Of a stretch of 39,994 nt of DNA, positions 26,400 through 34,189 are shown one piece after another. A program made the translations under genes and the position numbers. The stretch lies in contig CAWIIF010000014.1 in NCBI GenBank assembly GCA_963836015.1, positions 1 through 39,994 of the forward strand. The letters are read 5' to 3'. Every line of letters starts with the position of its first letter. The stretch's first letter is position 1. Origin of the DNA: CAWCDJ01 sp963836015 (GTDB lineage Bacteria; Acidobacteriota; Terriglobia; Bryobacterales; Bryobacteraceae). The notes beneath the pieces were generated by a model. The model searched no databases, was not told the origin of the DNA, and worked only from the letters and a program-made list of their open reading frames with translations.

Positions 26400-27248
26400 C
26401 TAGTGAGTCATGGCGTAGACCAGATAGTTGATGCCATAGTGATATGCGAGAGTGGTCATGGCTTCCGGATATTCGGGAGCGTCTGCCCACTCCCATGCAT
26501 CACCGACGTCGGTATTGTAGTTGACCGCCACGACCATGTGATTGCGGTCGTCGTACATCGCCCGCCATGCGGGCGCCGTGCCGGGTGGTTGCTGCACCAC
26601 GATGGCCCCGCCTGGCCCGCGCCGAAGGTGGCGCGTTCCCGGTATCCATGTCAGGTCCTTCTCGCGGATGTCGTAGACCACGTGCATCACGGAGTCGGAC
26701 TCGGCAATGTCGGTGACCGGCTTGCCGGGAAACACGCGGTCCATGGTTCCGCGAAAGATCTCCCACTGCTCCGGCCCCCAGAAATCGTCTACCACCAGGT
26801 AGCCACCGCGCAGCAGGTACTCGCGAAGCGCTGCGATTTCCGCGTCGCTCAGGCCCCACCAGCCGGTCTGGGTCGCGTAGATCCAGGGATAATCGAACAG
26901 CCGCGCGTCGGTTAGCCGCAGGTGGCGTGGCTCTCCGGCATCGATGCGGGTGAGCCGCTGGACCCCCATGGTGAAGTGCTCGTCGGAATCCGGCCAGTCC
27001 ACTACCCACCAACCGGAGCCACTGGCGTCCCGCGAAGCGAATCCGAAACCGCGGTGATATTGCGGCAGGTCGGTGTACTCCACGCGAATGAAGTGGAACT
27101 CGCCCTCAATGGGGAATACGACGCGCGGTCCCGGGGCGTGGCGAAGTCCAAATCCGAAGCGCTGGGCAAGAGCGGCGGCCGCAAGCAGAAGGAGGGTCAG
27201 GCTCAGCAGTGCGACGGGCGAGCGAGCGCGGCCACGGTCGAACGGCAT
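26400..27248 (-). CDS. DUF4159 domain-containing protein, probably secreted or membrane-anchored
   Basis: This 282-residue protein has a basic N-terminus and a hydrophobic segment (VALLSLTLLLLAAAALAQ) that reads as signal peptide or anchor. The remainder matches the DUF4159 family as I know it: FHFIRVEYTDLPQY, a central LRGGYLVVDDFWGPEQW (glutamine-amidotransferase-like fold), and the end GINYLVYAMTH. DUF4159 genes often sit beside MoxR ATPase and DUF58 genes in gene sets for envelope functions; none is present here. The function is unknown. The ATG at 27248 is 20 bases from a 15-base palindrome at 27268-27282. Confidence 0.8.
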   Translation of the reverse strand: MPFDRGRARSPVALLSLTLLLLAAAALAQRFGFGLRHAPGPRVVFPIEGEFHFIRVEYTDLPQYHRGFGFASRDASGSGWWVVDWPDSDEHFTMGVQRLTRIDAGEPRHLRLTDARLFDYPWIYATQTGWWGLSDAEIAALREYLLRGGYLVVDDFWGPEQWEIFRGTMDRVFPGKPVTDIAESDSVMHVVYDIREKDLTWIPGTRHLRRGPGGAIVVQQPPGTAPAWRAMYDDRNHMVVAVNYNTDVGDAWEWADAPEYPEAMTTLAYHYGINYLVYAMTH

Positions 27249-27267
27249 AAATTTGCTCTATTGTAGT

Positions 27268-27282
27268 CCTCCCCTGGGGAGG
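27268..27282. promoter_or_regulatory. Perfect 15-base palindrome, candidate operator
   Basis: CCTCCCC-T-GGGGAGG, 7-base arms about a single base, between the divergent DUF4159 gene and the small ORF at 27404. AT-rich sequence flanks it on the right (TTATGTTAAAATTAA), and ATTGTA at 27260-27265 reads as a TACAAT box for DUF4159. The loop is too short for a good RNA hairpin, so a protein-binding site is more likely. Confidence 0.35.
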
Positions 27283-27403
27283 TTATGTTAAAATTAATCC
27301 GTTCCTACAATCAGGCGGCAACCCTCGGGCGCACTGCACCTGTTCTGTTTTCTCACGCCGAAATCGCTGGTGGGTAGCGGTATTTGTGTAGGCGAGAGAG
27401 AAA

Positions 27404-27520
27404 ATGACGATGGATCCTGACGCCCTTATCCTGATTTTCCTGCTGCTGGTGGTGATTACGGCTGCTCTGTATCCTCCCGGGCCCGGCACACCCCTGCGCT
27501 CGCCCGTTGCGTCGCGCTGA
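27404..27520 (+). CDS. Predicted 38-residue single-helix membrane peptide
   Basis: ATG at 27404 follows GGCGAGAGAGAAA, a plausible ribosome site. The peptide reads, in order, an acidic lead (MTMDPD), one strongly hydrophobic segment (ALILIFLLLVVITAALY), a Pro/Gly turn (PPGPGTP) and a basic end (LRSPVASR). This is the layout of a small bitopic protein with the C-terminus inside. I do not recognise a family. A stem-loop starts one base after its stop, and uvrD follows 66 bases on. An alternative start is the second ATG at 27410. It could still be chance, given its length. Confidence 0.45.
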   Translation: MTMDPDALILIFLLLVVITAALYPPGPGTPLRSPVASR

Positions 27521-27521
27521 C

Positions 27522-27545
27522 CCCGGTTTACCAGTACCAACCGGG
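27522..27545. repeat. Inverted repeat (hairpin) after the small membrane ORF
   Basis: CCCGGTT (27522-27528) and AACCGGG (27539-27545) pair perfectly around a 10-base loop. It begins one base after the stop of the 38-residue ORF and ends 41 bases before uvrD. No T run follows, so it is not a standard intrinsic terminator; it may stabilise a 3' end or lie in the uvrD leader. Confidence 0.4.
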
Positions 27546-27586
27546 ACTGCTCGGCACGCGTGTTACACTGAAAACGTTCCCATTTC

Positions 27587-29938
27587 ATGGACTTTCTCGA
27601 AGGCCTGAACGCACAGCAGCGTGAAGCCGTGGCCCATACCGAAGGACCCCTGCTCATTCTCGCCGGCGCGGGCAGCGGTAAAACCCGGGTTATCACGCAT
27701 CGCATCGCCCATATCATTACGTCGCGGCATGTGCCGCCCTCTGCGGTTCTGGCCGTGACCTTCACTAATAAGGCGGCCAACGAAATGCGGGAGCGGGTTT
27801 CTGCGCTGCTCGAGGGCGTATCGCTCGCATCATCCCCCAACGTATCCACGTTCCACTCGTTCTGTGTCCGGATGCTTCGGCGCGACGGCGACCCGCTCGC
27901 CCGCATCCGACCGGGCTTTACCCGCCGCTTCACGATTTACGACGACGAGGACCAGATCCAGATCATCAAGTCGGCGTACCGGGCGCTGGGGCTGGACGAT
28001 AAAGAGTTCATGCAGCATCGCGCGGCTCTTTCCCGCATCAGTCATGCCAAGAACCTGAAGCAAACGCCCCAGGATCTCTATAAGGACGCCGTCAACCCCG
28101 AATCGGAGAAACTGGCTGCGGTTTTCGAACACTACGAGAAGGCGCTGCACAACGCCAACGCCCTGGATTTCGACGACCTCCTGCTCGAGGCTGTGCGCCT
28201 TCTGCGTCATGACGACCCCACGCGCGAGACCTGGAATCGCCGCCTGAGCTACGTCATGATCGACGAGTACCAGGACACCAACCGCAGCCAGTACGAGTTG
28301 ATGCGGCTTCTCACCGAGGCGCACCGCAACGTGTGCGTGGTGGGCGACGAGGACCAGTCGATCTACAGTTGGCGCGGGGCGGACATCCGCAATATCCTCG
28401 ATTTCGAGCGTGATTTCCCCAACGCCCGCACCATCCGGCTGGAACAGAATTATCGCTCGACCAAGAACATTCTTGCCGCGGCGGGCGCCGTGGTGGAAAA
28501 CAATAAGGCGCGCAAGGGGAAGAAGCTGTGGACGGATGCCGCGACGGGAGCGCCGCTCGGCCTGTATGCGGGCTTCGACGCGGAGAATGAAGCGCTGTTC
28601 ATCGCCGACACCACCGAAAAGCATCTGGCTTCAAATCCAGGCGATCACGTGGCGGTGCTCTACCGGACCAACTTCCAATCGCGGCAGATCGAAGAGGCGC
28701 TGCGGCGCTACGGGCGCCGGTACAACATCGTCGGCGGCTTCAGCTTCTATCAACGCTCGGAAATCAAGGACACGGTGGCATACCTGAAGCTGGCCGTTTC
28801 GAATACCGATTCGGTGAGCTTGATGCGCGTCATCAACACACCGGCGCGCGGCATCGGCCGCACTACCGTGGAGCAAATCGAACGCTACGCGCGGGAGCAC
28901 GGCTTCAGCTTGTGGGAAGCCATCGGCGGCATCATCGACGACCAGGCGCTCTCCACGCGGTCGCAGTCGGCGCTGGTGGTGTTCCGCAACCTGGTGCAGG
29001 AGCTTTCGCTGGTGGCCAGCACGTCTTCCCTGCCCGACCTGGTGCGCTTCATTCTCGACCGCACAGGCTATCGCCGCATGCTGCAGCAGGAAAAGACACC
29101 GGAGGCGGAGACCCGCCTCGAGAACCTGGAAGAGCTGGTCAACGCCGCGGCGGAGGCGGCGGAGCGCGGCGAAAGCGTTTCCGACTTCCTGGACCACGCC
29201 GCGCTGGTGGCGGAAGCCGATGCGTTCGACGAACGCGCGCCCGTCACCCTGATGACGCTGCATAATGCCAAGGGCCTGGAGTTTCCCGTGGTGTTCCTGA
29301 CCGGAATGGAATTGGGTTTGTTTCCGCACAGCCGGTCGATGAACTCCGAGGAGGCACTCGAAGAGGAGCGCCGGCTCTGTTACGTCGGCATGACGCGCGC
29401 GCGACAGCGGCTGATCCTGACCTGGGCGCGCTACCGGCGCCGGTTCGGCGGCGGCGAACAGGAGCGATCCACACCCTCCTGGTTCCTGAGCGAAGTGCCG
29501 GCGGACCTGATCGTCAACATGGGGCCTCGGGACGAGCCGGGTGAAGTCGAGCTGAGTGCGGAGCGGTACGACGTGCGGCAATCGGCGAAGCGCAATACAT
29601 TCACGGGAAAGACCTACAATTCGATCGAGAACATCTCGCAGTTTTTCGGCGATCGCGGCATGCCGTTCAACGGTCCGCGATCGGGCCAACCTGCCGGCCA
29701 GAACAAGCCGGCGGCTCCGCTTCCCCGCCCGCCGCTTCCCACCAAGCCTCTGCCTGCTCCCCCGCCCGCGCCGCGCAGGGTGGCACGAACCGGCATGACC
29801 GTGGAGCATCCCAAGTACGGGACGGGTACGGTCGTCAAGCGCGAAGGTGAAGGCGAAAATGCTAAGATCACAGTTAACTTCCCTCGCTACGGGCTGAAAA
29901 AGCTGGTCGAGAAATACGCAGGGTTGAAAAGAAACTGA
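27587..29938 (+). CDS. pcrA: ATP-dependent 3'-5' DNA helicase, UvrD/PcrA type
   Basis: This 783-residue superfamily 1A helicase has all the motifs: Walker A GAGSGKT (27-33), motif II IDEYQD, motif III GDEDQSIYSWRGAD, motif IV region RLEQNYRS, motif V TLHNAKGLEFPVVF and motif VI RRLCYVGMTRARQRL. After a Pro-rich linker (RPPLPTKPLPAPPPAP) the last 45 residues form the tudor-like domain (EHPKYGTGTVVKREGEG), which in PcrA binds RNA polymerase. It acts in nucleotide excision and mismatch repair and in clearing stalled complexes. TACACT at 27564-27569 could be a -10 box, with no clear -35. The stop overlaps the start of a small basic ORF. Confidence 0.95.
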   Translation: MDFLEGLNAQQREAVAHTEGPLLILAGAGSGKTRVITHRIAHIITSRHVPPSAVLAVTFTNKAANEMRERVSALLEGVSLASSPNVSTFHSFCVRMLRRDGDPLARIRPGFTRRFTIYDDEDQIQIIKSAYRALGLDDKEFMQHRAALSRISHAKNLKQTPQDLYKDAVNPESEKLAAVFEHYEKALHNANALDFDDLLLEAVRLLRHDDPTRETWNRRLSYVMIDEYQDTNRSQYELMRLLTEAHRNVCVVGDEDQSIYSWRGADIRNILDFERDFPNARTIRLEQNYRSTKNILAAAGAVVENNKARKGKKLWTDAATGAPLGLYAGFDAENEALFIADTTEKHLASNPGDHVAVLYRTNFQSRQIEEALRRYGRRYNIVGGFSFYQRSEIKDTVAYLKLAVSNTDSVSLMRVINTPARGIGRTTVEQIERYAREHGFSLWEAIGGIIDDQALSTRSQSALVVFRNLVQELSLVASTSSLPDLVRFILDRTGYRRMLQQEKTPEAETRLENLEELVNAAAEAAERGESVSDFLDHAALVAEADAFDERAPVTLMTLHNAKGLEFPVVFLTGMELGLFPHSRSMNSEEALEEERRLCYVGMTRARQRLILTWARYRRRFGGGEQERSTPSWFLSEVPADLIVNMGPRDEPGEVELSAERYDVRQSAKRNTFTGKTYNSIENISQFFGDRGMPFNGPRSGQPAGQNKPAAPLPRPPLPTKPLPAPPPAPRRVARTGMTVEHPKYGTGTVVKREGEGENAKITVNFPRYGLKKLVEKYAGLKRN

Positions 29939-30096
29939 TGAACACGAAGAACGCTACCGACAAGATCGAACGCAAGAAGCTGAAGCGCGTTGCGCGCAAA
30001 AAGACGGCTCCCAAGGCCAAGCGCGCGGCCGGCGTAGCTCGCGGCTCGCAGAAGAAGAAGATCCGTCACCAGGTGCAGGGCCAGAGAAAGCGGTAA
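29938..30096 (+). CDS. 52-residue very basic small protein, coupled to the helicase gene
   Basis: The ATG at 29938 shares its A with the helicase TGA (TGATG), the usual sign of translational coupling. The product has 13 Lys and 8 Arg in 52 residues and only two acidic residues, with clusters such as KKLKRVARKK and SQKKKIRHQ. It should bind nucleic acid, either like lysine-rich histone-like tails or like small ribosome-associated proteins. I know no family for it. Codon choice (AAG and CGC dominate) resembles its neighbours. It is short enough to be missed by most gene callers. Confidence 0.6.
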   Translation: MNTKNATDKIERKKLKRVARKKTAPKAKRAAGVARGSQKKKIRHQVQGQRKR

Positions 30097-30115
30097 CAGT
30101 CGCAAAGCGCCGGCG

Positions 30116-30133
30116 GCCGGGTCTCCGCCCGGC
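30116..30133. repeat. Short GC hairpin between the basic ORF and the permease gene
   Basis: GCCGGG, loop TCTCCG, CCCGGC: a perfect 6-base stem, 20 bases after the basic ORF stop and 26 bases before the permease start. There is no T run, so termination is uncertain. Confidence 0.3.
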
Positions 30134-30159
30134 TGGACAGGCCAGGAGGCCTATCCTAC

Positions 30160-31659
30160 TTGAGCATCTTCCGGACCAAGAGCATCGACGCCCTGATCGC
30201 CGCCTCGGAAGATCCGGGGAAGAAGCTGAAGCGAACTTTGGGACCGTGGAGCCTCACGGCCTTTGGCATCGGTGCCGTGATCGGCTCCGGCATCTTCATT
30301 CTCACCGGCACCGCAGCAGCCGGTGAGACCCGCGGCTACCAATCCATCTTTAACGCGCCGGTGCTGGACCTGATCATGCACGGGTCCCAGGCGCTCTCGG
30401 TACACGGCAGGCCAGGGGCCGGACCGGGCATCTCGCTTTCCTTCCTGCTGACGGCGTTCGCTTGCAGCTTTGCGGCCCTCTGCTATGCGGAACTGGCGTC
30501 GATGATTCCGATCGCCGGCAGTGCCTATACTTATGCGTACGCGACGCTGGGCGAACTGATCGCATGGATCATCGGGTGGGACCTTATCCTGGAGTACGCC
30601 GTCTCGAACATGGCGGTGGCGGTAGGGTTCTCGGCCTACTTCAACGACGTGCTGGAGAACGCGTTCGGCATCCACCTGCCGGCCAAACTCGCCAACCCGC
30701 CGATCGTGGGCGGCCAGTTCACCGGAGCTTGGTTCAACGTGTCGGCACTGTTGATCCTGATAGTGCTCAGTTACATCCTCGTTAAGGGTGTGAAAGAGAG
30801 CGCCGGGGCGAACAATGCCATGGTGGTGATCAAGCTGGCGGCGATCCTGGTGTTCGTGATCGGCGCGGCACACGCCGTAAAGCCAACTAACTGGCATCCC
30901 TTTCTGCCCAACGGCTTTTCGGGCGTGATGACGGGCGCTGCGATCGTTTTCTTCACCTATATCGGCTTCGATTCGGTATCGACGGCGGCCGAGGAATGCC
31001 GCCGCCCCCAGCGCGACCTGCCGTTCGGCATCATCATGACGCTGGTGGTATGCGCGGTGCTCTACATCGCGGTCTCGCTGGTGCTCACCGGGATCGCACC
31101 GTGGCAGACATTGAACAACGCCGCGCCCGTAGCGAACGCGCTCAAGGGGTTGGGCATGAACAGCGTGAGGCAATGGGTGGATATCGGCGCCCTGATGGGC
31201 ATGATTTCCTCGCTGCTGGTGTTTCAATACGGGCAGGCGCGCATCTGGTTCGCCATGTCGCGCGACGGCCTGCTGCCCAAGCTCTTTTCGAGGGTGCATC
31301 CGCGTTACAGCACACCGCATGTGAGCACTTGGATCGCCGGGATCTTCGTGGGTATTCCGGCCGGCCTGTTCGATATCGGCACGCTGGCCGACCTGGCGAA
31401 CATCGGGACATTGTTTGCCTTCATCATCGTTTCAGTCGGAGTGATCGTGCTCCGCAAGACTCAGCCCGACCGCCCGAGAGGGTTCCGCGTCCCCGGCGGA
31501 GACTGGCTGCCGCTGATCTCGATCGGGTTCTGCCTGGTGCTAATGGTCTCGCTGCCCCTCGAGACATGGGTGCGCTTTTTCGTGTGGCTGCTGATCGGCT
31601 TCGGAATCTACTTCCCGTTCGGAAGGAAGCACAGCGAACTGGCGAAGAAGGTGGCGTAG
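30160..31659 (+). CDS. APC-family (cationic) amino-acid permease
   Basis: This 499-residue protein has about 13 hydrophobic segments and the CAT/YfnA-type sequence: GPWSLTAFGIGAVIGSGIFI (first helix with the Gly-rich substrate motif), CYAELASMIPIAGSAYTYAY, GWDLILEYAVSNMAVAVG, FFTYIGFDSVSTAAEE and GTLFAFIIVSVGVIVLR. It imports amino acids with protons or by exchange; cationic substrates are the family's usual ones, but this cannot be read from sequence. The start is TTG at 30160, chosen because a strong AGGAGG (30144-30149) lies 10 bases upstream and no ATG is in place. An unusually long first loop (about residues 55-90, between helices 1 and 2) separates the motif from helix 2. Confidence 0.9.
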   Translation: MSIFRTKSIDALIAASEDPGKKLKRTLGPWSLTAFGIGAVIGSGIFILTGTAAAGETRGYQSIFNAPVLDLIMHGSQALSVHGRPGAGPGISLSFLLTAFACSFAALCYAELASMIPIAGSAYTYAYATLGELIAWIIGWDLILEYAVSNMAVAVGFSAYFNDVLENAFGIHLPAKLANPPIVGGQFTGAWFNVSALLILIVLSYILVKGVKESAGANNAMVVIKLAAILVFVIGAAHAVKPTNWHPFLPNGFSGVMTGAAIVFFTYIGFDSVSTAAEECRRPQRDLPFGIIMTLVVCAVLYIAVSLVLTGIAPWQTLNNAAPVANALKGLGMNSVRQWVDIGALMGMISSLLVFQYGQARIWFAMSRDGLLPKLFSRVHPRYSTPHVSTWIAGIFVGIPAGLFDIGTLADLANIGTLFAFIIVSVGVIVLRKTQPDRPRGFRVPGGDWLPLISIGFCLVLMVSLPLETWVRFFVWLLIGFGIYFPFGRKHSELAKKVA

Positions 31660-31688
31660 CGTGGGCGCCGCCCGGTCCGATTCCGGCC

Positions 31689-31694
31689 TATAAT
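31689..31694 (+). promoter_or_regulatory. -10 box for the small secreted protein
   Basis: A perfect TATAAT lies 25 bases before the GTG start at 31714, with AGGAGG (31702-31707) between them. No clear -35 box is seen at 16-18 bases upstream. The permease stop is 30 bases upstream, so the gene may have its own promoter. Confidence 0.4.
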
Positions 31695-31713
31695 CGAGCC
31701 CAGGAGGTATCGG

Positions 31714-32064
31714 GTGCGCCTTTTGGTGTTGTTGGCATTCGGGACGCTGGCAATCGCTCAATCCGACCAGGCCCCAGCCGAACTCCGCGTCACGGCTCAG
31801 GGGGGATCGCTTTCTTACGAGGTTGTGAACCTCTCCCCTTACCGAATCGTCGAATTCCAAGTCTACACGCAATTCACTTCGGGAGGCTTTGAAAACCTCG
31901 GGTGTGGAGTCACCGCGGCAGTCAAAGCGACCAAGGATCTTGCATTGCAGGGCGTGTGCCGGTTGCCGCGCGATTCTAAAACCGGCCAGCCCGTCAGCTA
32001 CTCGACGCGACTGGTGCGCGTGGAGTTCGCTAACGGACTGAAGTGGACACCGGGCGGAAAATAG
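31714..32064 (+). CDS. Small secreted protein of unknown function
   Basis: A 116-residue protein. MRLLVLLAFGTLAIAQSD is a short signal peptide with a likely cut after AIA or AQS. The mature part of about 100 residues looks like a single beta-sandwich (alternating strands LRVTAQGGSLSYEVVNLSPY, VEFQVYTQF, STRLVRVEF) and has two Cys (LGCGV and GVCRL) that could pair. I recognise no family. GTG at 31714 follows a strong AGGAGG by 6 bases, which fixes the start. It converges on the deoxyhypusine-synthase-like gene (18-base gap). Confidence 0.75.
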   Translation: MRLLVLLAFGTLAIAQSDQAPAELRVTAQGGSLSYEVVNLSPYRIVEFQVYTQFTSGGFENLGCGVTAAVKATKDLALQGVCRLPRDSKTGQPVSYSTRLVRVEFANGLKWTPGGK

Positions 32065-32082
32065 TAAACATCCGCGAGCCCG

Positions 32083-33327
32083 TTACTCCGCCAAGGGATA
32101 TTTCAGGCTCTCCAGCAGCCACTCACGGTTCTTGCGAACGTCTTCCGTGAGACGCTCGACCAGCGTCCTGCGCTGCTCGAACAGGCGGTAGCCATCGCGC
32201 GGACGCAGATAGCCGCGGGCTTTCGATTCCCTCGCGAACACCACTTCCTCGCCTTCGGCCGCCACCATCTCCTCATAGCGCTTGCGGTTGTCGAGCAGTG
32301 CCTTAACCAGGAACGGCATGACCATCGAGTAATCGGCCTGCATGCTCTCGGTGGTTTGTAGGTAGGTGTCTTTGTCGACCTTGCCCCAGGTCACCGCTTC
32401 GGCGGGCGGGCAAGAGGAGAGCGAGCCATCGGTCACCGGCGCGGTCACGATCTGCACATCGAACTGGTAGCCGCGCACTTCCGGGAGACCCAGCACCTGG
32501 CCTAGCGCCGGCTCGGGCTGCAGGTTGTAGTTCTTCGGGACGCCGCCACCCAGGATCAACGTCGCCAGCGCGTGAACGGGATGCTCGAACAAGCCCCAGC
32601 GATGGTAGGCGCAGGCTTCGTACACTTCGGCGTGAAGATCGAGATCGAAGCCGTAATCCTCGATCAACCCGGCTTCTTTCATGGCCCAGAGCTTCATCGA
32701 GTTCAGGAACACGCTGCCGTCGCCGGGAGCCCCGACGAACACCGGAATGCCGCGGCGAAAGCAGGTGGCCAAGAGCCCGGGAGCTACGCCGTTGCGCTCC
32801 TCGATACCGGCATAGAATTTGCCCAACAGGTAGCGCATCTCGGTTCCGGTCATTTTGCGCTGGAACTCGGGACGCCGGAGCACGGCACTGACGAAGCGGT
32901 CCTGGTCCAGCAGCACGCCTTCGTCGAAGGCCATGTCGGTGACCCGAATGGTGCCTTCCTCGCGCAGAGCGGCGTCGTCGCTCGCGATCGGGACTTCGTG
33001 CACGGCACCCGACTTGTAGGCGTCCAGGCTGCGGTGGCCGTCGTGGTAGCAGACCGCATCGGTCGTGCTCAGGTACGCGACCCAGCCGGTTTCGAGCAGC
33101 GGAAGGAGCCATGCCTGGTGCTGCCCGGAAACCGTCACCGGACCCGAGATGGCCAGCGTGAAAGGACAGCCCATCCCGATGGCGCGGTCCAGAATCTGGT
33201 AGATGCGCCGCAGGTAGGCGCCCCCGAAGGCCGGCAGGCAATGGGTGAAAAGCTCATCGAGGGATCCGCATTCATCGACGCGCCGGACCCGCACCCAGCG
33301 GCGCCCTGGCGCGCTCTCATGGTTCAT
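32083..33327 (-). CDS. Deoxyhypusine-synthase-like protein
   Basis: About 414 residues of the deoxyhypusine synthase fold: a Rossmann-like NAD+-binding protein. Visible are YLRRIYQILDRAIGMGCPFT, NGVAPGLLATCFRRGIPVFV, LGGGVPKNYNLQ and, near the end, CPPAEAVTWGKVDKDTY, where the Lys in WGK matches the active-site lysine that carries the butylamine group in eukaryotic enzymes. Bacteria lack eIF5A, so this enzyme cannot make deoxyhypusine; bacterial relatives are thought to act on polyamines (homospermidine-synthase-like), which I infer here. The start is uncertain: the open frame reaches GTG at 33369, but that lies inside an inverted repeat and likely promoter, so one of the ATG codons between 33351 and 33327 is preferred. 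It is divergent from the ymdB gene. Confidence 0.82.
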   Translation of the reverse strand: MNHESAPGRRWVRVRRVDECGSLDELFTHCLPAFGGAYLRRIYQILDRAIGMGCPFTLAISGPVTVSGQHQAWLLPLLETGWVAYLSTTDAVCYHDGHRSLDAYKSGAVHEVPIASDDAALREEGTIRVTDMAFDEGVLLDQDRFVSAVLRRPEFQRKMTGTEMRYLLGKFYAGIEERNGVAPGLLATCFRRGIPVFVGAPGDGSVFLNSMKLWAMKEAGLIEDYGFDLDLHAEVYEACAYHRWGLFEHPVHALATLILGGGVPKNYNLQPEPALGQVLGLPEVRGYQFDVQIVTAPVTDGSLSSCPPAEAVTWGKVDKDTYLQTTESMQADYSMVMPFLVKALLDNRKRYEEMVAAEGEEVVFARESKARGYLRPRDGYRLFEQRRTLVERLTEDVRKNREWLLESLKYPLAE

Positions 33328-33365
33328 ATCCATCGGCATCATTCTGACCATAACAGAAGTGCGCC

Positions 33366-33386
33366 ACACGCCTCAGGGGCGCGTGT
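33366..33386. promoter_or_regulatory. Inverted repeat in the shared divergent control region, candidate operator
   Basis: ACACGC (33366-33371), 9 bases, GCGTGT (33381-33386), located 20 bases before the ymdB start. A second smaller repeat, TTCTG-N7-CAGAA (33342-33358), overlaps an extended -10-like TGTTATGGT read towards the deoxyhypusine-synthase-like gene. Either could bind a dimeric regulator acting on both genes. Confidence 0.35.
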
Positions 33387-33406
33387 TAACTTGAAGGGCT
33401 AGGCTA

Positions 33407-34186
33407 ATGCACATTCTCTTTATCGGCGACATATTCGGTTCGCCCGGCCGCAGGATCGTCGCCGACCACCTCCAGGACATCATCGAGACGAACCAGATCG
33501 ATATCGCGATCGCCAACGGCGAGAATGCCGCAGGCGGCTTCGGGATCACACCCGCCATCGCCGAGGACCTGTTTGCCATGGGGTTGGACGTAATCACCTC
33601 CGGTAACCACGTCTGGGATAAACGCGAACTCTACGACTACCTGAATCGCCAGCCGCGGCTGCTGCGTCCCGCCAACTACCCGGACGCGCCCGGCCGCGGC
33701 CTGGTGGTGTGCCAGGCGCGTAACGGTGTAGAATGCGCCGTAATGAACTTGCAGGGGCGTGTGTACATGCCGAATACCGATTGCCCGTTTCGCGAGGCGG
33801 ACAAGATCCTGGCTTCGCTGGACCCCTCGATCAAGGTGAGATTCGTGGACTTCCATGCCGAGGTGACCAGCGAGAAGATCGCCATGGGGTGGTACCTGGA
33901 TGGCCGCGTTTCCGCGGTGGTCGGCACCCACACGCATGTGCCCACCGCCGACACGAGGATTCTTCCCGGGGGCACGGCCTATCAGACGGATTGCGGGATG
34001 ACCGGCCCCTACGATTCCGTAATCGGAGTTCAGACGGATATCATCCTCCAACGGTTCCTTACGGCGCTGCCCGTGAGAATGGAGCCCGCCCGCCAGAACC
34101 CCGAGTTGCACGCCGTGATCGTGGACGTGGACGAAACCACCGGCAAAGCCCGCGGCATGCGCCGGCACGCGCTAAACGGAGATTGA
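33407..34186 (+). CDS. ymdB: YmdB-family metallophosphodiesterase (TIGR00282)
   Basis: A 259-residue dinuclear-metal phosphoesterase. Metal and active-site motifs appear in order: GDIFGSPGRR (Asp), NGENAAGGFG (Glu, Asn), SGNHVWDK (Asn, His), VDFHAEVTSEK (His) and GTHTHVPTAD (His pair). Family members hydrolyse 2',3'- and 3',5'-cyclic AMP and affect biofilm and sporulation decisions in Bacillus. In many genomes ymdB follows rny; here it heads a two-gene unit with a diguanylate cyclase 3 bases downstream. Start ATG 33407 has GAAGGG 9 bases upstream. Confidence 0.92.
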   Translation: MHILFIGDIFGSPGRRIVADHLQDIIETNQIDIAIANGENAAGGFGITPAIAEDLFAMGLDVITSGNHVWDKRELYDYLNRQPRLLRPANYPDAPGRGLVVCQARNGVECAVMNLQGRVYMPNTDCPFREADKILASLDPSIKVRFVDFHAEVTSEKIAMGWYLDGRVSAVVGTHTHVPTADTRILPGGTAYQTDCGMTGPYDSVIGVQTDIILQRFLTALPVRMEPARQNPELHAVIVDVDETTGKARGMRRHALNGD

Positions 34187-34189
34187 CGG

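Noticed and set aside
30151..31320. Open frame of 389 codons opposite the amino-acid permease
   Set aside because: Shadow of the permease; hydrophilic, repetitive His/Arg/Gln content and no start signal.
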